Assembly: GCA_035533815.1 (NCBI GenBank)
Contig: DATLTB010000055.1
Span: forward strand, 1 to 28,032
Direction of reading: 5' to 3'
DNA from: JANWKA01 sp035533815
GTDB lineage: Bacteria; Bacteroidota; Bacteroidia; Chitinophagales; Chitinophagaceae
Length of the DNA: 28,032 bases
The notes beneath the pieces were generated by a model that was given only the letters and a program-made list of their open reading frames with translations, had not been told where the DNA came from and searched no databases. The translations under genes and the position numbers were made by a program. Shown here piece after piece: positions 22,717 to 28,032 of the stretch; positions within the stretch are counted from its first letter, which is position 1, and each line of letters begins with the position of its first letter.

Positions 22717-23898
22717 ATGAAATTGTTCCTTTTTCCTTTATTGGTATTCTTCAATTTCTCCTCTCGGTTTTCCGGATTAGCTTCCTCTCGGCATAAAATT
22801 CAAACCGGCGCAGAAAGAATGAAGGTTTACTTACCCCTGCTCAAAGGAAAGAGGGTGGCCCTGCTGGTCAATCAGACCTCCCTGGTAGGACATATCAATC
22901 TGGTAGATACGTTGGTCCGGCTCCATATTCATATTGTAAAGATTTTCAGTCCGGAACATGGTTTCAGGGGTATGGCTGATGCTGGGGAGACGGTAGGAAA
23001 CAGTATCGATCGCAGAACTGGAATTCCGGTTATTTCCCTTTATGGTACGCATACCCGTCCATCCAGGGCAGACCTTAAAGATGTGGATGTCATGATTTAT
23101 GATATCCAGGATGTAGGAACCCGGTTTTATACCTATATCTCTTCCCTGCAGCGATTCATGGAAGCTGCAGCGCTAAACCATAAACTCCTGATCATCCTGG
23201 ACAGACCAGATCCGAATGGTTTTTATGTGGACGGCCCGGTACTGGATACATTCTACCGGTCCTTTGTGGGCCTTCAGCCCATACCATCTGTATATGGCAT
23301 GACAGCAGGAGAATATGCGGAAATGCTAAACGGGGAACACTGGTTATCCGATGGACTTCATTGCAACCTGAAGGTCATCAGGTGCCTGAATTACACCCAC
23401 AGGAGCATTTACCAGCTGCCGGTCAGGCCATCCCCAAACCTACCGGATATGGGTGCTGTTTATCTCTATCCTTCACTCTGCTTGTTTGAAGGCACCACGG
23501 TCAGTGTAGGAAGAGGGACTGAAAAACCCTTCCAGGTTTTCGGCAATCCGGATTTCCCTCACCAACTGTTTCATTTTGTACCTCAACGTATGCCAGGTGC
23601 TATCCATCCTCCCTTTCTGCATGATACCTGTTATGGCTTTGACCTTTCAGGCAACGCAGAACGAATACGTAAAAACCTTCATGGGATATTGCAATTGAAA
23701 TGGTTGATCACTGCATACAGGCTCTGTCCGGATAAGGCCAGATTCTTTACCGGTTATTTCAACAAGCTTGCCGGCAATGATGAATTGAAAGCAGAGATAC
23801 AGGCTGGCTGGTCGCCTGAAAAGATCCGGGAAAGCTGGCAACCCGGCCTCGCCAAATTTTCCCGCATCCGGGCAAAATACCTCCTTTATCCATTATAA
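22717..23898 (+). CDS. namZ: Exo-beta-N-acetylmuramidase NamZ-like (DUF1343)
   Basis: A 393-residue DUF1343 protein. A hydrophobic N-terminus (MKLFLFPLLVFFNF) serves as signal peptide or anchor and has no lipobox. Family motifs are LLVNQTSLVG (49-58), FSPEHGFRGMADAGE (77-91), PVISLYGTHTRPS (104-116), YDIQDVGTRFYTYISSLQRF (128-147), ILDRPDPNGFYVDGP, SVYGMTAGEYAEML and LFEGTTVSVGRGTEKPFQVF. Characterised relatives (NamZ of Bacillus subtilis and Tannerella forsythia) release N-acetylmuramic acid from the non-reducing end of murein fragments, which supports a role in cell-wall recycling in the periplasm. No nagZ, amidase or MurNAc-catabolic gene is adjacent. fmt starts 9 bases after its stop, so the two are cotranscribed. 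Confidence 0.9.
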   Translation: MKLFLFPLLVFFNFSSRFSGLASSRHKIQTGAERMKVYLPLLKGKRVALLVNQTSLVGHINLVDTLVRLHIHIVKIFSPEHGFRGMADAGETVGNSIDRRTGIPVISLYGTHTRPSRADLKDVDVMIYDIQDVGTRFYTYISSLQRFMEAAALNHKLLIILDRPDPNGFYVDGPVLDTFYRSFVGLQPIPSVYGMTAGEYAEMLNGEHWLSDGLHCNLKVIRCLNYTHRSIYQLPVRPSPNLPDMGAVYLYPSLCLFEGTTVSVGRGTEKPFQVFGNPDFPHQLFHFVPQRMPGAIHPPFLHDTCYGFDLSGNAERIRKNLHGILQLKWLITAYRLCPDKARFFTGYFNKLAGNDELKAEIQAGWSPEKIRESWQPGLAKFSRIRAKYLLYPL

Positions 23899-23907
23899 CT
23901 ATTACAG

Positions 23908-24837
23908 ATGAACAGCCCCCTGAAGCTGGTTTTCCTGGGAACACCCGCCTTCGCGGTTCCTTCCTTGGATATTTTGGTGAAGCAGGGTTACCCCTTGGCT
24001 GCGGTGATCACTGCCCCTGATAAGCTTGCCGGCAGGGGCCTTCAACTTAAGCAAAGCCCGGTTAAGCAATATGCGCTAAGCCAGGGTTTACCCATCCTGC
24101 AACCCATGAATCTTAAAGATCCCGCATTTCTGGATGCCCTGCGTGCCTTGGATGCCGATCTGGGAGTGGTAGTAGCCTTCCGCATGCTACCTGAAGTGGT
24201 CTGGAGAATGCCTCTGCATGGAACCGTAAATCTTCATGCTTCATTACTTCCTGATTACCGAGGTGCTGCTCCGATTAACTGGGCTATAATCAACGGGGAG
24301 CCCGGAACAGGTCTCACTACTTTCCGGCTCCGCCATCAGGTAGATACCGGTAATATTATGTTCCAGGAAAAAATACCCATTGGGGATCAGGAGACAGCCG
24401 GAGAACTCCATGACAGAATGAAGATAGCCGGTGCACACCTCCTGATTAAAACCATTGATGCTATTGGTTCAGGGGTATATCCGGAGATCCCTCAGGATGC
24501 ATGGGGTAACGCATCGTCTTTTCATCAGGCTCCGAAGATTTACAGGGAAAACGGGGAGATTCATTGGAATAATCCCGTAGTTTGGATTAACAACCTGATT
24601 AGGGGGCTGAGTCCGCATCCTGGTGCCTGGACGCTTCTGGACGGAAAAATGCTGAAGTTACTCCGGGCAAACACCGAACCCATGCAAGAAATAACTGCAC
24701 CGGGGTCAATGGTGACCGATCACCATTCTTTTCTCAAATTCGCTGCTGCCGACGGATGGATTTCGGTGAAAGAGTTACTGCTTGAAGGACATAAGAAAAT
24801 GGACATAGCCCCTTTCCTGAAAGGATACCGCTTTTAG
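23908..24837 (+). CDS. fmt: Methionyl-tRNA formyltransferase
   Basis: A 309-residue enzyme that transfers the formyl group of 10-formyl-THF to initiator Met-tRNA. The N-terminal Rossmann-like domain begins VFLGTPAFAVPSLDIL. The formyl-THF site has N108 and H110 in NLHASLLPDYRGAAPINWAI, and D146 in HQVDTGNIMFQE. The catalytic Asn-His-Asp trio is intact. The C-terminal tRNA-binding domain (about 205-309) includes NNLIRGLSPHPGAW. Length is normal for the family. It is cotranscribed with namZ rather than with def, the common partner. The stop is only 3 bases from the stop of the convergent LysM gene. Confidence 0.96.
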   Translation: MNSPLKLVFLGTPAFAVPSLDILVKQGYPLAAVITAPDKLAGRGLQLKQSPVKQYALSQGLPILQPMNLKDPAFLDALRALDADLGVVVAFRMLPEVVWRMPLHGTVNLHASLLPDYRGAAPINWAIINGEPGTGLTTFRLRHQVDTGNIMFQEKIPIGDQETAGELHDRMKIAGAHLLIKTIDAIGSGVYPEIPQDAWGNASSFHQAPKIYRENGEIHWNNPVVWINNLIRGLSPHPGAWTLLDGKMLKLLRANTEPMQEITAPGSMVTDHHSFLKFAAADGWISVKELLLEGHKKMDIAPFLKGYRF

Positions 24838-24840
24838 GGT

Positions 24841-25821
24841 TCAGTGAGGGTAGCTAAGTTCACAGAAGAACTGATCAGCAGTTACCCCAAGATCCTTCCT
24901 GGCTGCATCGCTGATCCTGATCAGCAGGTTCTCATTGTCCGATGTCATTGGCATACTGTCCAATACTTTGACGTAGACATATCTCCCATTAACAGGATTG
25001 GTCACCCGGATGACAGTACCCCTGGAAACACTGTCCTGCAATGCATAATACTTTTTGGAACCAGGCGGAATATCGCTTTTAAACCATCCAGCAGCCCCGC
25101 TGGCCGTATTTAGGTTTTTGACAAGCTGCGTTTCCTTATTGAATAACCCTTCATAAACTGAATTTTCCGGTATTGCCTTCCTGGGTTCCATGGGACCTTC
25201 TCCAGGACCCTGGGGCCTGATCTGGTGAATAATGTCTGTATGGTGGACTGTAAAAGAATGCCTGGAAAATGCTGTTTGATGAAAAACAGGATTTCGGATA
25301 ATGTCAGTAAGGGAATTTTTAACTAATGGACTGGAAAGGTGCTGGTCAGGGTAGGCTTCCTTTCCAGATACATGCACCCAGCCAACAACCAGTTTGCTTC
25401 CTTCATTTACCTGGTCATTGTGCAGGTTATTCCATTTCCTGATGCTGGACTCCGGAAACCTGCCATATATCAAGCAAATATGATACAGTGTCTCCCCTTT
25501 AAGTACCCGGTGATACACAGGCAGAAAACCCGGTAAAGGTCTCCGGAAACCAGTCTGCTTGAAATTACTTCCGTTCAGCGGGATTCTGATTGCCATACCG
25601 GTGCGAAGGGGAAATTTAAAAGTGAGGTGGTTTGCCCATGCTATCCAGCGGGGACGGATATGGAACATCCTGCCCAGGCTGTAATAGTTTTCCTCCTTTC
25701 TGACCCTATGAATGAGGTAAACCATTTTACCCTGCACATAGGCCTGCATTATATCCGCCTGGGACAGTGCAGCAGTCCATGTCAAAAGCAGAAAGCATCC
25801 TATTATGACTTTTTTTCCCAT
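24841..25821 (-). CDS. LysM and double-psi beta-barrel (RlpA-like) envelope protein
   Basis: A 326-residue secreted protein. A signal peptide covers about residues 1-20 (VIIGCFLLLTWTAALS before QA). Two LysM murein-binding modules follow: about 34-82 (YLIHRVRKEENYYSLGRMFH, WIAWANHL) and about 103-148 (YHRVLKGETLYHICLIYG, IRKWNNL). A linker leads to a double-psi barrel of the RlpA type at about 235-322 (GWFKSDIPPGSKKYYALQDS, GTVIRVTNPVNGRYVYVKVL, DSMP, NLLIRISDAARKDLGV). The barrel's N-terminal ASWYG/H segment typical of RlpA transglycosylases is altered, so catalytic activity is uncertain. It probably binds peptidoglycan in the periplasm. It is divergent from kdsB, with 61 bases between starts. 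Confidence 0.85.
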   Translation of the reverse strand: MGKKVIIGCFLLLTWTAALSQADIMQAYVQGKMVYLIHRVRKEENYYSLGRMFHIRPRWIAWANHLTFKFPLRTGMAIRIPLNGSNFKQTGFRRPLPGFLPVYHRVLKGETLYHICLIYGRFPESSIRKWNNLHNDQVNEGSKLVVGWVHVSGKEAYPDQHLSSPLVKNSLTDIIRNPVFHQTAFSRHSFTVHHTDIIHQIRPQGPGEGPMEPRKAIPENSVYEGLFNKETQLVKNLNTASGAAGWFKSDIPPGSKKYYALQDSVSRGTVIRVTNPVNGRYVYVKVLDSMPMTSDNENLLIRISDAARKDLGVTADQFFCELSYPH

Positions 25822-25882
25822 GACCTATCTGTAAACGCTGAATTAAAAGGTTAATTTTACCTGCTGTTATAAATATTGATCA

Positions 25883-26671
25883 ATGTCTGGTCAAAGCCTT
25901 ACCATTATTCCTGCCCGATTTGCATCCACCCGATTTCCCGGTAAACCTCTGGCTGATATTGCAGGTAAGAGTATGATCCGTAGGGTGTATGAAAATGTAC
26001 TGGCAGCCGGGTGCCTGGGAGATATCATTGTAGCTACCGACGATGACCGGATATTCCGGCATGTCGAATCTTTCGGCGGGAAAGTCGTGATGACCGCATC
26101 TCATCACAAAAATGGCACAGAACGATGTGCGGAAGTCCTGGAAAAGCTGTTACAAGCCCCGCCTGTAGTCTTGTGTATCCAGGGAGACGAACCCTTTATT
26201 GCCGGAGAACATATCAAACTGCTCCTGTCTGTTTTTGACAATCAGGACACCCGTATTGCCACATTGGTTAAAAGCATTACCAATCCGGAAGAACTGACTA
26301 ATCCCAATATCCCTAAAGTCGTCATGAATATGAATAATGAAGCGCTGTATTTTTCCAGAAGTTCAATTCCCTTTCTGCGAAGTTTCCCGCTCAATACGCT
26401 CCCTGACGGATATTGTTTTTATAAACATATCGGAATTTATGGATATCGTAGTGAAACCCTGAAAGATCTGGTGCGGTTACCGGAAACCAATCTGGAAAAA
26501 GCGGAACAGTTGGAACAGTTACGCTGGCTGGAAAATGGATATAGGATCAAACTCGTAAAAACATCCAGGGAAAACTTTGCCGTGGATACCCCAGAAGACC
26601 TCAGGAAGTTGCTTAATTTATTGAAAGAGGAAGGATGGCCGGGATCCGCTACAGAAACCAGCTTTCCTTAA
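25883..26671 (+). CDS. kdsB: 3-deoxy-manno-octulosonate cytidylyltransferase
   Basis: A 262-residue CMP-Kdo synthetase, the enzyme that activates Kdo for lipopolysaccharide inner-core synthesis. The nucleotide-binding motif is IIPARFASTRFPGKPLADI (8-26). Other signatures are IVATDDDRIF, GTERCAE, VVLCIQGDEPFI (Mg-binding region), FSRSSIPFLR, YKHIGIYGYR, LEKAEQLEQLRWLENGYRI and VDTPEDL. All are well conserved and the length is normal. Its presence indicates a Gram-negative cell with Kdo-containing LPS. Its stop codon overlaps that of the convergent ahcY gene. A TAATTTTA at 25852-25859, one base off the -7 consensus, may be its promoter. Confidence 0.97.
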   Translation: MSGQSLTIIPARFASTRFPGKPLADIAGKSMIRRVYENVLAAGCLGDIIVATDDDRIFRHVESFGGKVVMTASHHKNGTERCAEVLEKLLQAPPVVLCIQGDEPFIAGEHIKLLLSVFDNQDTRIATLVKSITNPEELTNPNIPKVVMNMNNEALYFSRSSIPFLRSFPLNTLPDGYCFYKHIGIYGYRSETLKDLVRLPETNLEKAEQLEQLRWLENGYRIKLVKTSRENFAVDTPEDLRKLLNLLKEEGWPGSATETSFP

Positions 26672-27999
26672 TACCGGTAATAATCAGCTTTATAAGGACC
26701 TGTTACAGGGGTATTAAGATAAGCTGACTGCTCGGGGGTCAGTACTTCCAGTTCTACGCCAATCTTCCCCAAATGCAACCTGGCAACTTTTTCATCCAGG
26801 TGCTTTGGCAATACATAAACTTTATTTTCGTATTTGTCCCGGTGGTTCCAAAGTTCAATCTGAGCGAGAGTCTGGTTGGTGAAAGAATTACTCATCACAA
26901 ATGAAGGATGACCGGTTGCGCAACCGAGGTTAACTAACCTGCCTTCTGCCAGCAGGATAATATCCTTTCCCCCAATAGTGTATTTATCCACCTGGGGCTT
27001 AATTTCAATTTTGGTCTTCCCATATCTGCTGTTAAGCCATGCCATATCTATTTCAATATCAAAGTGTCCGATATTACATACAATCGTTTTATCCTTCATT
27101 AGCCTGAAATGTTCTTCGGTAATGATATCCCGGCATCCGGTAGCGGTGACAATGATATCTGCCTCCTGGGCTGCATGTATCATTTTTTTCACAGCATACC
27201 CGTCCATGGCAGCCTGCAGGGCACAAATAGGATCAATTTCCGTAACGATCACCCTGGCTCCGGCGCCCCTCAGCGATTGGGCAGAACCCTTTCCCACATC
27301 CCCGTACCCGGCTACAACAGCAACTTTGCCGGCTATCATGATATCAGTTGCCCTGCGGATCGCATCCACACAACTTTCCCGGCACCCATATTTATTATCA
27401 AACTTGGATTTAGTCACCGAATCATTGATATTGATGGCTGGAACTGGAAGGGTGCCTTTTTCCATCCGCTCATATAACCGGTGAACTCCAGTGGTTGTCT
27501 CTTCACTCAGTCCGCGGATATGCCGGATTAGTTCAGTATACTTATCCAGGACCATATTGGTCAGGTCCCCCCCATCATCCAGGATCATGTTCAAAGGTCG
27601 ATCCTTACTCCCGAAAAATAAGGTTTGCTCAATACACCAGTCAAATTCTTCTGCATTCATCCCCTTCCAAGCAAAAACCGGAATGCCGGCAGCTGCAATT
27701 GCAGCTGCTGCATGATCCTGAGTGGAAAAAATATTACAGGAACTCCAGCGTACCTCCGCACCCAGTTTAATCAGGGTCTCTATCAGCACAGCAGTCTGAA
27801 TGGTCATATGCAGGCAACCAGCAATCCGGGCCCCTTTTAGGGGTTGTCCTTTCCCATATTCCTCCCTAAGTGCCATCAGGCCAGGCATTTCTGCTTCCGC
27901 CAGCTCCATTTCCCTTCTTCCCCAAGCTGCCAGTGACAGGTCTTTGACCCGGTAAGGCAAGGCAAAATCAATTTTAGTCGGTGTAACTGTGGGCATCAT
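26668..27999 (-). CDS. ahcY: S-adenosylhomocysteine hydrolase
   Basis: A 443-residue NAD-dependent enzyme that splits S-adenosylhomocysteine into adenosine and homocysteine. Visible motifs are GCLHMTIQTAVLIETL, SSCNIFSTQDHAAAAIA, ILDDGGDLTNM, NINDSVTKSKFDNKYGCRES, the NAD-binding GYGDVGKGSAQSLRGAGARV, and CNIGHFDIEIDM. It ends in ADYYRY, matching the C-terminal YRY that closes onto the cofactor of the neighbouring subunit. Start is the ATG at 27999; a second ATG follows directly as codon 2. A possible -7 box, TAATTTTA on the minus strand at 28016-28023, lies 16 bases upstream. The rest of the leader is outside the window. Confidence 0.97.
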   Translation of the reverse strand: MMPTVTPTKIDFALPYRVKDLSLAAWGRREMELAEAEMPGLMALREEYGKGQPLKGARIAGCLHMTIQTAVLIETLIKLGAEVRWSSCNIFSTQDHAAAAIAAAGIPVFAWKGMNAEEFDWCIEQTLFFGSKDRPLNMILDDGGDLTNMVLDKYTELIRHIRGLSEETTTGVHRLYERMEKGTLPVPAININDSVTKSKFDNKYGCRESCVDAIRRATDIMIAGKVAVVAGYGDVGKGSAQSLRGAGARVIVTEIDPICALQAAMDGYAVKKMIHAAQEADIIVTATGCRDIITEEHFRLMKDKTIVCNIGHFDIEIDMAWLNSRYGKTKIEIKPQVDKYTIGGKDIILLAEGRLVNLGCATGHPSFVMSNSFTNQTLAQIELWNHRDKYENKVYVLPKHLDEKVARLHLGKIGVELEVLTPEQSAYLNTPVTGPYKADYYRY

Positions 28000-28032
28000 A
28001 CTTGATTATTTTTTGTAAAATTAGGTTTTTCC

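Noticed and set aside
26978..27484. 168-residue plus-strand frame within ahcY
   Set aside because: Antisense shadow of a strongly conserved gene; Ser/Ile-rich translation typical of reverse-complement frames.
1..28032. CRISPR arrays, tRNA/rRNA genes, insertion sequences, prophage or integrase genes
   Set aside because: No regularly spaced repeats, no tRNA or rRNA-like sequence, and no transposase or integrase motifs were seen in any reading frame examined.

Overview
The window looks like chromosomal DNA from a Gram-negative member of the Bacteroidota. The evidence is the gene content (TamB, KdsB, NamZ/DUF1343, RibBA fusion, CbpA-CbpM pair, LysM plus double-psi barrel protein), a moderate GC content, little use of Shine-Dalgarno sequences, and several copies of the phylum's -7 promoter motif TAnnTTTG. 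A Chitinophagales- or Sphingobacteriales-like host is a guess from overall feel, not shown by a marker gene. No tRNA, rRNA, IS element, integrase or CRISPR array is visible.

Layout. 1-3503 (+): the 3' end of a gamma-glutamyltransferase gene, a DinB/DUF1572-like protein, a small lipoprotein, a HAD phosphatase, and the co-chaperone pair cbpA-cbpM. 3504-3978 has no intact gene but one short interrupted frame. 3979-10656 (+): a secreted amidase-signature enzyme and a 1628-residue TamB. 10682-11893 (-): ribBA. 12161-12813 (+): an uncharacterised gene split by one -1 frameshift. 12866-14765 (-): an esterase followed by an aldo/keto reductase. 15032-20073 (+): a tight five-gene operon. 20154-21404 (-): peptidase T. 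21405-22716: about 1.3 kb of decayed DNA with a multiply frameshifted cell-surface-type gene. 22717-24837 (+): namZ and fmt. 24841-25821 (-): a LysM/DPBB protein. 25883-26671 (+): kdsB. 26668-27999 (-): ahcY.

The most interesting part is the operon at 15032-20073. It encodes an alpha/beta-hydrolase esterase, a RimK-like ATP-grasp ligase, a YbdK/GCS2-type carboxylate-amine ligase, a class I glutamine amidotransferase with an intact Cys-His-Glu set, and a second ATP-grasp enzyme resembling glutathionylspermidine synthase. Three ATP-dependent amide-bond formers with an amidotransferase and an esterase look like a complete pathway for an unknown peptide-like or amine-conjugated small molecule, possibly glutathione-like. 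No precursor peptide, NRPS module or transporter is present, so the substrate is probably a free amino acid or common metabolite. A second esterase and an oxidoreductase are divergently transcribed just upstream and may belong to the same locus. A consensus promoter directly in front of the amidotransferase ATG suggests a second, nearly leaderless transcript for the last two genes.

The remaining genes are mostly envelope and housekeeping functions: outer-membrane biogenesis (TamB), LPS Kdo activation (KdsB), murein turnover (NamZ, LysM protein), riboflavin synthesis, translation initiation (Fmt), peptide use (PepT, GGT) and the activated methyl cycle (AhcY).
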